Positions 33,826 through 41,737 of a stretch of DNA of 64,000 nt are shown here, in pieces. The DNA is from Amycolatopsis roodepoortensis (GTDB lineage Bacteria; Actinomycetota; Actinomycetes; Mycobacteriales; Pseudonocardiaceae): positions 3,596,001 through 3,660,000 of the forward strand of contig NZ_JADBEJ010000005.1 of NCBI RefSeq assembly GCF_014873915.1, written 5' to 3'. Below the pieces are notes generated by a model. The model had not been told where the DNA came from. It ran no database searches and saw nothing but the letters and a program-made list of their open reading frames with translations. The first letter of the stretch is position 1; every line of letters starts with the position of its first letter. The translations under genes were made by a program, and so were the position numbers.

Positions 33826-34754
33826 CCGGCGAGCGCGTTGACCACCCGGGAGGGGCTCGGCCTGCCCAGCTTCCCGGCCATCCACTTGCTCGTCGCGACC
33901 AGCGCGTCGAGATCGACACCGGTTTCGACGCCGAGACCGTCGAGCATCCACACGAGGTCTTCGGTGGCGAGGTTCCCGGTGGCCGATTCGGCGTACGGGC
34001 AACCGCCGAGCCCGCCGGCCGAGGAGTCCACAGTGGACACGCCGCAGCGAAGGGCGGCGAGCGTGTTCGCCAGCGCCTGGCCGTAGGTGTCGTGGAAATG
34101 GACGGCCAGGGTGCCGACGTCGGCGAACTGCCCGATCAGCGCCTCGACCTGGCCCGCGGTGGCGACGCCGATGGTGTCGCCGAGCGAGAGCTGCGAGCAA
34201 CCGAGGTCGAGGAGCCGTTTACCCACCCCGGCGACCTGCGCGGCCGGGACGGCGCCCTCCCACGGATCGCCGAAGCACATCGACACGTATCCGCGGACGT
34301 CGAGACCTTCGGCCCGCGCCCTGGTGACGACCGGCTCGAACATCGCGAACTGCTCGTCCACCGTCGAGTTGAGGTTCTTCTTGGCGAAGGTTTCGGTGGC
34401 GCTGGCGAAGATCGCGATATGCGAGACCCCGGCCTCCAGCGCCCTGTCCAGCCCGCGCTCGTTCGGGACGAGCACCGGATACCGGACGCCTTCGCGCTTT
34501 TCCAGCCCCGCCAGGAGTTGCTCGGCGTCGGCCAGCTGCGGCACCCACTTCGGGCTCACGAAACTGGTCGCCTCGAGCGTGGTCAGCCCGGCGGCGGCGA
34601 GTTTGTCCAGGAACTCCAGTTTGACCTCGACCGGGACGATCGACTTCTCGTTCTGGAGACCGTCACGCGGGCCGACCTCCCAGATCGTCACGCGCTCCGG
34701 CAACGCGGCGGACGACGGGACGCGGTCGGGCAGCCCCAGCTCTCGCGTGCCCAT
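33822..34754 (-). CDS. Hydroxymethylglutaryl-CoA lyase
   Basis: Cleaves HMG-CoA to acetoacetate and acetyl-CoA, ending leucine breakdown. The 310-residue TIM-barrel of the HMGL-like family has EVGPRDGLQNE (Arg30/Asp31 metal and substrate site), HFHDTYG (metal ligands His219/His221) and the signature GGLGGCPYA with active-site Cys252. The ATG shares one base with the stop of the upstream PH-domain gene (TGATG). Leucine degradation would feed and draw on acyl-CoA carboxylases; 3-methylglutaconyl or related steps are not seen here. Confidence 0.92.
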   Translation of the reverse strand: MGTRELGLPDRVPSSAALPERVTIWEVGPRDGLQNEKSIVPVEVKLEFLDKLAAAGLTTLEATSFVSPKWVPQLADAEQLLAGLEKREGVRYPVLVPNERGLDRALEAGVSHIAIFASATETFAKKNLNSTVDEQFAMFEPVVTRARAEGLDVRGYVSMCFGDPWEGAVPAAQVAGVGKRLLDLGCSQLSLGDTIGVATAGQVEALIGQFADVGTLAVHFHDTYGQALANTLAALRCGVSTVDSSAGGLGGCPYAESATGNLATEDLVWMLDGLGVETGVDLDALVATSKWMAGKLGRPSPSRVVNALAG

Positions 34755-35329
34755 CAGCGGCGCCGGTTTCCGCGCGGCGGGTGCCCCTGCGGCGGAAGCG
34801 GTTCGGTCTGCTGCGGCGCACCCGGCGCGAAGTCGTCGTACGGGTTGTCGTTGACCTCGCGGTAGATGACCGTGTGCACCCGCTCGACCTTGGGGATGTC
34901 GTCGAACTTCAGCGGTTCGTCCGAAGCGGACTCGATCACCAGCGTGCCGCAGCCGAACACGCGGTCCAGCAGCCCGTGCTCGAACTGGACGCTGTTGATC
35001 CGCGACAGCGGGATGTCGATCCCGGTCCGCTTGAGCACCCCTTCACGGGCGATCAGCCGGTCCGTGGTCACGATGAAATGCGTCGTGCGCCAGCGGACGA
35101 ACGGCGCCAGGAAGAGCCACACGACGAGACCGAGCCCGACCGCGGCGATCGCGATCTCGGAGATCAGGTCCCACGGGGCCGTCGCGTCCTTCGCGACGAC
35201 GGCCAGCCAGATGCCCACGCCGAGCGTCACGATCAGCGCGAGGAACGGGAAGATCAGCATCTTGAAATGCGGGTGACTGTGCACCACGACGTGCTCGTTT
35301 TCGCTGAGCAAATCGTCCGGATAGGCCAC
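34754..35329 (-). CDS. PH-domain (bPH2/YdbT-like) membrane protein
   Basis: A 191-residue protein with two helices (about 25-48 and 60-85) followed by a bacterial PH domain (HFIVTTDRLIAREGVLKRTG; INSVQFEHGLLDRVFGCGTL). It corresponds in position to M. tuberculosis Rv3278c beside birA. GTG 35329 has GGGAG 8 nt upstream; the frame extends to 35488 but that part is unlikely to be translated. The Pro/Gln/Arg-rich tail ends GNRRR. Membrane or lipid-associated role; otherwise unknown. Confidence 0.85.
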   Translation of the reverse strand: MAYPDDLLSENEHVVVHSHPHFKMLIFPFLALIVTLGVGIWLAVVAKDATAPWDLISEIAIAAVGLGLVVWLFLAPFVRWRTTHFIVTTDRLIAREGVLKRTGIDIPLSRINSVQFEHGLLDRVFGCGTLVIESASDEPLKFDDIPKVERVHTVIYREVNDNPYDDFAPGAPQQTEPLPPQGHPPRGNRRR

Positions 35330-35426
35330 GACGGACGCTCCCAAAGTGTGTTCGGCGCTGGTGAGCTCACCGTACCGGCGAACGGTCCCCGCGGAAGAGG
35401 AGACGCCGGAAATCGAGACGCACGGA

Positions 35427-36251
35427 TCAGGCCTTGGCGGGCCGCACGTGGACGACGTCGCCGGCGAACACCGTGTACCGCTCACCACCGGGAACGTCGA
35501 CCTGAAGCTGGCCCGCGGGATCGATGTCGGCGGCGCGCCCGGTCAGTGCCGAGCCGTCGGGCAGCTGGACCTCGACGTCCTGGCCCAGCGTGGCGCAGTA
35601 CCGCCGGTAGTCCCCGAGCAGCCCGGCCTCGGCAAGCGATCCTCCGGCGAGCCGCCAGCGGCGTTCGAGCTCGTCGAAACCGGTGAGCAGCCGCGAGGCG
35701 ATCTCGGCGCGATCGGTCTCCGTCGCGCCCTGCTCGGCCAGCGAGGTCGCGGGCAGGCCGCCGGGCCCGGCCGGGACGTTCTCGCCGAGCGGCAGCACGT
35801 TCAGGCCGATGCCGAGGATCACGGTGGTCTCGTCGCCGGCGACGGCCTCCGCCAGGATGCCCGCGCATTTGGCGCGCTCGGGGCCGGCGAGGACGTCGTT
35901 CGGCCACTTGAGGACGGCGTCGACGCCGATACCCGCGGCGACCTCCCGTACCGCGAGGCCCGCGACCACGGAAAGTGAACCCAAATTGGCGAACGGGACG
36001 CCGCCGGGACGCAGCAGGACACTGACGTAGAGGCCCGATCCCTTCGGCGAGGCCCACTGCCGCGCGCGGCGGCCGACCCCGGCCGTCTGCTCTTCGGCGA
36101 TCAGCACGGTGCGGTCTTCGGCGCCCTTCGCGGCGGCTTCCCGCAGGTCGGCGTTGGTGGACCCGGTGCTCTCCACGACCTGGATCGCGGCGTACCGGCC
36201 GGACAGCGTGGCACTCAGGCGCCCGGCGTCGAGCGCTCCCGTCTCACTCAT
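35427..36251 (-). CDS. birA: Biotin-[acetyl-CoA-carboxylase] ligase
   Basis: Attaches biotin to the carboxyl-carrier lysine, here presumably AccA3 Lys560. The 274-residue class I enzyme has no N-terminal HTH and so is not a repressor. Biotin-binding STNADL (about 31-36), catalytic KWPNDVL with Lys115, and GIGLNV are intact. The usual biotinyl-AMP loop GRGRRGR reads GVGRRAR at 58-64: Arg118-equivalent Arg61 is kept, but two positions differ. ATG 36251 fits the family. It is divergent from the NlpC/P60 gene. Confidence 0.93.
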   Translation of the reverse strand: MSETGALDAGRLSATLSGRYAAIQVVESTGSTNADLREAAAKGAEDRTVLIAEEQTAGVGRRARQWASPKGSGLYVSVLLRPGGVPFANLGSLSVVAGLAVREVAAGIGVDAVLKWPNDVLAGPERAKCAGILAEAVAGDETTVILGIGLNVLPLGENVPAGPGGLPATSLAEQGATETDRAEIASRLLTGFDELERRWRLAGGSLAEAGLLGDYRRYCATLGQDVEVQLPDGSALTGRAADIDPAGQLQVDVPGGERYTVFAGDVVHVRPAKA

Positions 36252-36331
36252 TCGTCCAGAATATGAGAGTCCCCCTAACGTGCAAGGCGTTCGCTCGTTA
36301 CGCAGAGGTGGTCTCCAATAACCTGGACGGC

Positions 36332-37447
36332 GTGACTGAGCCCGACCCGGCCCCGAGCGCGCCCGAAATCAGCCGGAAGAAGTCGTGGGCGCACGGCGTG
36401 GCGATGCGCGGCCTGGTCGCCCTCCCCCTGGTCGCGGGGCTCGCCACGGCGGGCTGGCTGCTCGCGGGCGGCAACGATCCCGTGCCGGCGGACGGGCGCC
36501 AGCCGATCCCCGTTCCCGCCGCGAAGCAGGATCCGGCCACCGTCGGCGGCGGCGCGGGTCCGTCGGTGCTCGAAGTCAGCGCGCCGGTGAAGGCGCAGGA
36601 GACGCCGAAGGGCGCCCGGCCGCTCGAAGAATGGGCCGGCAAGCTCGCCGGGGCGCTCGACATCCCGGCGAAGTCGCTCATGGGATACGCGAACGGCGAA
36701 CTGGCGCTGCGCGGCGAGCAGCCGAACTGTCACCTTTCCTGGGTCACCCTCGCCGGGATCGGCGCGGCGAGCTCGAACCACGGACGCGGCGGCGACAACC
36801 CGCTCGGCCTGTCGGCGCAGCAGTGGAAGAAGCACGGCGCGTCGATCCCCGGTATCGCGAAACCCGCGATCACCGATCCCGACTCCGCCTCGGTCGCCGC
36901 CGGCCGCGCCCTGTGCGCCTCCGGGGCCGACCTCGGCGGCGGCAACGGCTGGTGGAAGGCCATCGCCGGCTACCAGGGCGGCAAGGGCAACGACGCCGAA
37001 CTGTTTCGCCAGCGCGTGCTCGGCAACGCCCAGCTGTACGCGACCCTCTCCCTCGACCCGGCCCGTGCCGGAAGCCCCGCCGTGAAGGCGACCCGGTTCG
37101 CCCTCGGCCAGCTGGGCCTCCCGTACGTGTGGGGCGGCAACGGCCCCGAGGCGGGCGCGGCGGGCTTCGACTGCTCCGGTCTGACCAAGAAGTCCTACGA
37201 CGAAGCCGGGATCTCGCTCCCGCGGACCGCGGACAGCCAGTTCCGGGCGCTGCCGCAGGTGCCCGGCGAACCGAAACTCGGCGACCTCGTCTTCTACGGG
37301 AACCCGGCGACGCGGATCCACCATGTCGGGCTGTACCTCGGGAACGGGCTGATGATCAACGCGCCCACCCAGGGCCAGGCGATCCAGATCCACACGTATC
37401 ACTCGAAGGGCGACGACTACACCGGCGCGGGACGGCCCGCGAATTAG
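36332..37447 (+). CDS. NlpC/P60 endopeptidase with pseudo-transglycosylase domain
   Basis: A 371-residue envelope protein with an anchor helix at about 27-46. The middle region (about 95-245) resembles the lytic-transglycosylase-like domain of actinobacterial wall hydrolases (CHLSWVTLAGIG), but the usual catalytic Glu is Ser147 (ASSNHG). The C-terminal NlpC/P60 domain has Cys281 in FDCSGL and His331 in HHVGLYLG; it cuts peptide stems of peptidoglycan. GTG 36332 is favoured; the open frame begins at 36263. It may have lost glycan-cleaving activity but kept binding. Confidence 0.85.
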   Translation: MTEPDPAPSAPEISRKKSWAHGVAMRGLVALPLVAGLATAGWLLAGGNDPVPADGRQPIPVPAAKQDPATVGGGAGPSVLEVSAPVKAQETPKGARPLEEWAGKLAGALDIPAKSLMGYANGELALRGEQPNCHLSWVTLAGIGAASSNHGRGGDNPLGLSAQQWKKHGASIPGIAKPAITDPDSASVAAGRALCASGADLGGGNGWWKAIAGYQGGKGNDAELFRQRVLGNAQLYATLSLDPARAGSPAVKATRFALGQLGLPYVWGGNGPEAGAAGFDCSGLTKKSYDEAGISLPRTADSQFRALPQVPGEPKLGDLVFYGNPATRIHHVGLYLGNGLMINAPTQGQAIQIHTYHSKGDDYTGAGRPAN

Positions 37448-37512
37448 GCCGCGCCGGACGCCATGTCGGAAAACCGCCAGCCACGCCGGTGATCTTTTCG
37501 TAGCGTCCGGAT

Positions 37513-38124
37513 ATGCGCATTCGACATCGTGACCGGGAGCCCCGGGTACACGCCGACGCCTACGTCGCACCGACCGCGACCCTCATCGGGGACGTGGAAG
37601 TGGCCGCCCACGCCCGTGTTCTGTCGGGCGCCGTGCTGGACGCCGAAGGCTCGCGGGTGACGGTCGGCGAATACAGCATCATCGGCGAGCACGCGGTGCT
37701 CCGCGCGTCCGCGGTGGCCGGACCGCAACCGGTCGACGTCGGCGATCACGTACTCGTCGGCCCGCACGCGACCCTGCTGGGATGCACGGTCGGCCGGTGC
37801 TCCTACCTGGCGACGGCGGTGACCGTGCTGCAGACCGCGCGGCTCGGCGAGGGCACCACCGTCGCGGTCGGCGCCCTGGTGCACGCGCGCACCGAGACCC
37901 CGGCCGAGTACTTCGTGCCGCCCTTCACGGTCGCGCTGGGCGACCCGGTCCGGCTGCTCGCCGCCGGCGACCCGGCCTTGCCCGACGCCATCCGCGAGGT
38001 GGGCTTCGCCGAAACCGCGTTCGGAGCCACGGCGACATGGACCGACCGGATCCGGCGCGCCGAACACGCCACCGAAACACGCTCGGCCGAGCTCGGTGCC
38101 CATCGGGACGACGTCGTGCTCTGA
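37513..38124 (+). CDS. Hexapeptide-repeat (gamma carbonic anhydrase-like) protein
   Basis: A 203-residue left-handed beta-helix protein with repeats such as APTATLIGDVEVAAHARVLSGAVL and VGDHVLVGPHATLLGCTVG. Gamma carbonic anhydrase-like proteins bind zinc through three His residues; His in GEHAVLR and GPHATLL are candidate ligands, while the third (about 25 residues later) is not clear. C-terminal helices (PDAIREVGFAETAFG) pack on the helix in this family. The substrate is unknown. Confidence 0.78.
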   Translation: MRIRHRDREPRVHADAYVAPTATLIGDVEVAAHARVLSGAVLDAEGSRVTVGEYSIIGEHAVLRASAVAGPQPVDVGDHVLVGPHATLLGCTVGRCSYLATAVTVLQTARLGEGTTVAVGALVHARTETPAEYFVPPFTVALGDPVRLLAAGDPALPDAIREVGFAETAFGATATWTDRIRRAEHATETRSAELGAHRDDVVL

Positions 38125-38179
38125 CCTCGACCGGCCAAGCCACCCCTGGGCCCCGGCATCGGCGGTTACCGTGGCGCCC

Positions 38180-38617
38180 ATGCGTTCGATCGAGTTCCGC
38201 AGGATCTCCACGAAACCGGCCGAGCGGGAAACGTCGCTTCAGTTCCTGATCGACGGCGTTTCGTTCCTGGAGCTCGTGCGCGAAGCCGAACTTCCCGGCG
38301 CGCTCGCGGAGCCCGCACCCCTGCTCGCCGGGGACTACGCACCCTCGACGAGGCTTTCCGTCGAGCATCTGCTCGGCGGGGCGCCGGATCGCGTTCCGCA
38401 CGGCGTCGAAGACGACGAGCACCTCCTGCTGGGGTGCACTTGCGGTATCGACGACTGCTGGGCGCTGGTGGCGAAGATCGCGACCAGCGAGGACACGGTG
38501 ACCTGGTCGGGTCTGCGTAATACGTATCGAGACTGGGATTACGGACGCATCGGTGACCTGACGTTCTCGCGGCGGCAGTACGAAAAGGCGCTCGACACGG
38601 CATTCGGCGTCGCATAG
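38180..38617 (+). CDS. Conserved hypothetical CxC protein
   Basis: A 145-residue soluble protein with LLLGCTCGIDDCWALVAKI near residue 90. The C-x-C-x4-C cluster could bind metal or act in redox chemistry. The rest is mixed alpha/beta. ATG 38180 (MRSIEFRRI) fits; an upstream in-frame ATG at 38096 overlaps the previous gene. I know no function for it. Confidence 0.65.
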   Translation: MRSIEFRRISTKPAERETSLQFLIDGVSFLELVREAELPGALAEPAPLLAGDYAPSTRLSVEHLLGGAPDRVPHGVEDDEHLLLGCTCGIDDCWALVAKIATSEDTVTWSGLRNTYRDWDYGRIGDLTFSRRQYEKALDTAFGVA

Positions 38618-38627
38618 CGGTCGGGGG

Positions 38628-38670
38628 GTGTGTGGATATAGAGACGTTGAACGTCCCTATATCCACACAC
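38628..38670. terminator. Bidirectional hairpin terminator, family E
   Basis: Inverted repeat of 20-bp arms with one mismatch (GTGTGTGGATATAG... / ...CTATATCCACACAC) and a TGA loop, between convergent genes. A related hairpin (TGTGTGGAT edge, GACGTT centre) is at 57112-57156. Confidence 0.8.
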
Positions 38671-38691
38671 CGATCACGCTCGGTCAGCAGC

Positions 38692-39522
38692 TCACGCCCA
38701 CTCGGCCAGCCACTCGAGCGCGGCCTCCCCGTGACGGAGCACCGAGACGTGCCCGTCCTCGGGAAAGACGCGCGACTCGGCCGTCGAACACTGCCGGGCC
38801 AGCCATTCGCCGTGCGCGGGCGGCACGATCCGGTCCGCGCCCCCGTGCAGGTGCAGGACCGGCGCCCGGACGTCGGACGGCGCGAACCCCCAAGGCGCGA
38901 CATACGCGAGGTCGTCGTCGATCAGCCCGCCGGGCCCGCCCTCGACCGCGGGACCGACCACGTCGAGCACCCACTTCCAGTCGCCCGCCAGGGCCGCGTG
39001 ATCCGCCGGGGTGAACATCTCGGCGTCGTATTCGGCGGCGGCCTCGTATCGTTCCTTTTCCGCCCGGCCTGCCGCGGCCGCCCTCAACGAGGCGGCTCCC
39101 GCCGCGCCCATCCCCGCGAACCAGTCCAGACCCTCGGCGGCGTACGGAGCCAAGCTCGCGACGCAGACCAACGCCGACACCCGTTCCGGCACCAGGGCGG
39201 CGCAGGCGAGGGCGTGCGGCCCGCCTCCGGAGTGCCCGAAGACCGCGAACCGCTCGATCTCCAGGGCGTCGGCGATCTTCTCGACGTCCGACGCCGCCGA
39301 CGCGACATCCCGGCCGGGCCGCGGCGACGAACCGCCGTAACCGGGCCTGTCGTAGGAGACCCACCGCAGCCCGAGCCGCTCGGCGGCCGCGAACAGCGGG
39401 ACCGGCGGGGCGCCGATGTTCGGGGTGCCGTGGTGCCAGAAGACCACCGGGCCGGCCCCGCCGGTGTCGTACGTGTGGAGGGTGGCCCCCTCCCCCAGGT
39501 CCACGTCGGACTCGCTCACCAT
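38692..39522 (-). CDS. Alpha/beta hydrolase
   Basis: A 276-residue alpha/beta-fold hydrolase. Nucleophile Ser98 lies in GHSGGG, with Asp230 in GGADRIV and His258 in EDGHVSVL. The oxyanion motif is HHGTPN. YDRPGYGGSSP is typical of the haloalkane dehalogenase/esterase-like group. ATG 39522 is followed by an in-frame GTG; the longer frame to 39813 would cover the divergent reductase gene and is rejected. The substrate is unknown. Confidence 0.88.
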   Translation of the reverse strand: MVSESDVDLGEGATLHTYDTGGAGPVVFWHHGTPNIGAPPVPLFAAAERLGLRWVSYDRPGYGGSSPRPGRDVASAASDVEKIADALEIERFAVFGHSGGGPHALACAALVPERVSALVCVASLAPYAAEGLDWFAGMGAAGAASLRAAAAGRAEKERYEAAAEYDAEMFTPADHAALAGDWKWVLDVVGPAVEGGPGGLIDDDLAYVAPWGFAPSDVRAPVLHLHGGADRIVPPAHGEWLARQCSTAESRVFPEDGHVSVLRHGEAALEWLAEWA

Positions 39523-39549
39523 GGCCCGAGCGTAGGGCACCCTGGAGCC

Positions 39550-39945
39550 ATGTCCCGCTATCACGAGATCAAGCACCGCGTGGCCACGACCTTTCAGCGC
39601 CACGTCGGCAACCCGATCCTCGGCCGCCTGCCGTCCCAGCCGATCCTGGAGACCACCGGCCGCAGATCCGGGCTGCCGCGGAGCACGCCGATCGGTGGCC
39701 GCCGGGTGGGCCGCTCGTTCTGGATCGTCTCGGAGTTCGGCGAGAAGTCGCAGTATGTCCGCAACATCCAGGCCGATCCGCGGGTCCGGCTCCGGCTCAA
39801 GGGGCGGTGGCACACCGGCACGGCGCGCCTGCTCCCCGAGGACGACGCCCGCGCCCGCCTGAAGACCCTGCCCACGGTGAACAGCGCCGCCGTGCGGGCG
39901 ATCGGCACGAACCTCCTCACCATCCGGATCGATCTCGACGACTGA
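39550..39945 (+). CDS. Nitroreductase family, deazaflavin (F420)-dependent
   Basis: A 131-residue split beta-barrel protein of the Ddn-like deazaflavin-dependent family. PILETTGRRSGLPRSTPIG and WIVSEFGEKSQYVRNIQADP are family landmarks for F420H2 binding. It probably reduces small molecules such as quinones using F420H2. ATG 39550 faces the hydrolase gene across 27 bp. Confidence 0.85.
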   Translation: MSRYHEIKHRVATTFQRHVGNPILGRLPSQPILETTGRRSGLPRSTPIGGRRVGRSFWIVSEFGEKSQYVRNIQADPRVRLRLKGRWHTGTARLLPEDDARARLKTLPTVNSAAVRAIGTNLLTIRIDLDD

Positions 39946-39949
39946 ACGT

Positions 39950-39980
39950 TTGCCTTGACGCCAAGGGCAAGGTTTACGCT
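39950..39980 (+). promoter_or_regulatory. MerR-type promoter/operator
   Basis: TTGCCT (39950-39955) and TACGCT (39975-39980) are separated by 19 bp, the overlong spacer typical of MerR-controlled promoters. Within it, CCTTG-N10-CAAGG forms a dyad at 39953-39972. Transcription would start at about the ATG at 39988, giving a leaderless mRNA. Autoregulation by the MerR protein is inferred. Confidence 0.6.
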
Positions 39981-39987
39981 CGGTTCC

Positions 39988-40383
39988 ATGCGGATCGGCG
40001 AACTCGCCGCGCGTACCGGAACCACCACCCGCGCGCTGCGTTTCTATGAGTCACAAGGGCTTCTCGACGCACGGCGCGCGTCGAACGGCTACCGGGAGTA
40101 CGACGAGGACGACTACCGCCTGGTGAACGAGATCCTGACCCTGCAAGCGGTCGGGCTCAGCCTCGAAGACACCAGGCCGTTCGTCGAGTGCCTGCGCGCC
40201 GGGCACGAGACCGGTGACTCGTGTGCCGATTCGATCGAGGTCTACCAACGCAAACTCGCCGAGGTGGACGCCTGTCTGGCCCGGCTCAACGACGTGCGGG
40301 AAAGCCTGCTGACGAAGCTGGCGGGCGCGCTGAAAACGCCGCCGGGGCCGTGCGTCGTCGTGCCGCGAAACGAGGAGGCCTGA
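39988..40383 (+). CDS. MerR family transcriptional regulator
   Basis: A 131-residue MerR regulator. The winged HTH spans about 1-70 (MRIGELAARTGTTTRALRFYE), followed by the dimerisation coiled coil (SIEVYQRKLAEVDACLARL). Four Cys residues (ECL, DSCAD, DACL, GPCVV) could sense thiol-reactive or redox signals. It distorts the 19-bp-spaced promoter when activated. Its TGA abuts the ATG of the thioredoxin gene, so the two form one operon. Confidence 0.9.
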   Translation: MRIGELAARTGTTTRALRFYESQGLLDARRASNGYREYDEDDYRLVNEILTLQAVGLSLEDTRPFVECLRAGHETGDSCADSIEVYQRKLAEVDACLARLNDVRESLLTKLAGALKTPPGPCVVVPRNEEA

Positions 40384-40719
40384 ATGTCCCTTTCCGTCGT
40401 CACCGACGAAACCTTCCAAGAGCTCGTCCTGGATCAGGACACGCCCGTCCTGGTGGACTTCTGGGCACAATGGTGCCCGCCCTGCCACATGATCGCGCCG
40501 GTGCTCGAACAGATCGCCGAAGAGCGGGCGGGCTCGCTGCTCATCCGCAAGCTCAACTCCGACGAAAACCCGCTCACGGCACGGAATTATCAGGTCATGT
40601 CGCTGCCGACGCTGATCCTCTTCCGGGATGGGAGTCCAGTGTGGACGACCGTCGGGGCCCGGCCGAAGGCCAAGCTGCTGGCCGACCTGGACGCCGCTCT
40701 GCAGCCCGCCCTCTCGTGA
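40384..40719 (+). CDS. Thioredoxin with CPPC active site
   Basis: A 111-residue thioredoxin-fold protein: PVLVDFWAQWCPPCHMIAPVL with Cys31/Cys34, then VMSLPTLILFRDG with the cis-Pro. The dipeptide between the cysteines is Pro-Pro rather than Gly-Pro, which usually lowers the redox potential or alters partner choice. It is co-transcribed with the MerR regulator, so it is probably induced by that regulator's signal. No reductase gene is adjacent. Confidence 0.9.
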   Translation: MSLSVVTDETFQELVLDQDTPVLVDFWAQWCPPCHMIAPVLEQIAEERAGSLLIRKLNSDENPLTARNYQVMSLPTLILFRDGSPVWTTVGARPKAKLLADLDAALQPALS

Positions 40720-40748
40720 GTGGTGAGGGGTAAGGCAGCCGTGTCGGC

Positions 40749-40801
40749 GTTGCGAAAGCCACTTTCGCAACGTTGAAGGTTGCGAAAGTGGCTTTCGCAA
40801 C
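40749..40801. repeat. Palindromic repeat family A, copy 3
   Basis: A perfect inverted repeat with 23-bp arms (GTTGCGAAAGCCAC...) and a GTTGAAG loop, 29 bp after the thioredoxin stop. The 40720-41057 stretch holds this, the next copy and a possible 34-codon ORF. Confidence 0.88.
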
Positions 40802-40831
40802 CTGGGCGCCTCCCGGTGCCCCCCGCGACAT

Positions 40832-40883
40832 GTCGCGAAAGCCACTTTCGCGACGTCTGATGTCCCGAAAGGGCTTTCGCGAC
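40832..40883. repeat. Palindromic repeat family A, copy 4 (one arm shortened)
   Basis: The left arm GTCGCGAAAGCCACTTTCGC is intact; the right arm reads CGAAAGGGCTTTCGCGAC, missing one T and with C for G at one place. The loop GTCTGAT equals that of copy 1. Confidence 0.8.
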
Positions 40884-40956
40884 ACGAGCACCGGGGCCGA
40901 GGCGCCGCTGAAGTAATTGTGTTGCGCCGCGCGCCGTCCGTTCGCATCCTTCTCCC

Positions 40957-41061
40957 ATGACTTCGACCCGCACCTTCCTGACCCCGTCCTCCGTCGTCCG
41001 ACGGGTGCGGGTGCAGCAGCAGGCCGGGTCCTGGCGGAGGCCGGCACCAGTCCGGCCGTGA
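40957..41061 (+). CDS. Possible 34-residue upstream ORF
   Basis: ATG at 40957 opens a 34-codon frame (MTSTRTFLTPSSVVRRVRVQ...) whose TGA overlaps the GTG of the LysE gene as GTGA. No ribosome site is visible. It may be a leader peptide that couples translation of the exporter, or chance. Confidence 0.3.
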   Translation: MTSTRTFLTPSSVVRRVRVQQQAGSWRRPAPVRP

Positions 41062-41681
41062 ACGCCGCGCTCGTCGCGGGCCTGCTCGCCGGGTATGGCA
41101 TCGCCATCCCGGTGGGCGCGGTCGCGACCTATCTCGTGGTGCTGACGGCCGGATCGGGCCTCAAGATCGGCGCGTACGCCGCGCTCGGCGTCGCCACGGC
41201 CGACGGGTTGTACGCGCTGGCCGCGGTTCTCGGCGGCGGCAGGCTCATTCCTTTCATCGAGCCGATCGCCGTACCGCTGCGCTGGGCGTCGGTGGTGGTG
41301 CTGCTCGCGCTGGCCGTCCACATCGGACTCAGCGGGATCCGGAACTTCCGCGATCACGCGAAAGCCGAGGTGACCCAGCCGGTCGCGATCGGGCCGCTGA
41401 AGGCATACCTGAGCCTGCTCGGGATCACCTTGCTCAACCCGATGACGGTGGTCTACTTCGCGGCGCTCGTACTCGGCAGCGAGGACATGGCCGCCGCCGG
41501 CGGAGCGGAACACGTGGTCTTCGTGGCGGCGGCGTTCGCGGCCTCGGCCAGCTGGCAATTGTTCCTCGCCGGTGGCGGCGCCGTACTCGGCAAGGCGTTG
41601 ACCGGACGCCGCGGGCGGCTGGTGACCGCGCTGGCATCGAGCGCGCTCATCACCGTGCTCGGGCTGCGACTGCTCTGGTGA
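41058..41681 (+). CDS. LysE family amino-acid exporter
   Basis: A 207-residue polytopic membrane protein with about six helices, of the LysE/RhtB translocator type: LLAGYGIAIPVGAVATYLVVL (family: P-G-P/P-x-G start), GLYALAAVLGGG, LSLLGITLLNPMTVVYFAAL (the NP motif of the family) and ALASSALITVLGLRLLW. GTG 41058 begins the hydrophobic core directly. The frame is open back to 40917, but that part is compositionally odd. The exported amino acid is unknown. Confidence 0.8.
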   Translation: MNAALVAGLLAGYGIAIPVGAVATYLVVLTAGSGLKIGAYAALGVATADGLYALAAVLGGGRLIPFIEPIAVPLRWASVVVLLALAVHIGLSGIRNFRDHAKAEVTQPVAIGPLKAYLSLLGITLLNPMTVVYFAALVLGSEDMAAAGGAEHVVFVAAAFAASASWQLFLAGGGAVLGKALTGRRGRLVTALASSALITVLGLRLLW

Positions 41682-41737
41682 GAAACAGGTGTGGATCGAG
41701 GACCGTGGTTGTCCGCATCGGTTGCGAGGCTGTGCCC

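Noticed and set aside
39523..39813. 97-residue N-terminal extension of the alpha/beta hydrolase
   Set aside because: It lies antisense to the deazaflavin-dependent reductase gene, and the hydrolase fold begins after ATG 39522.
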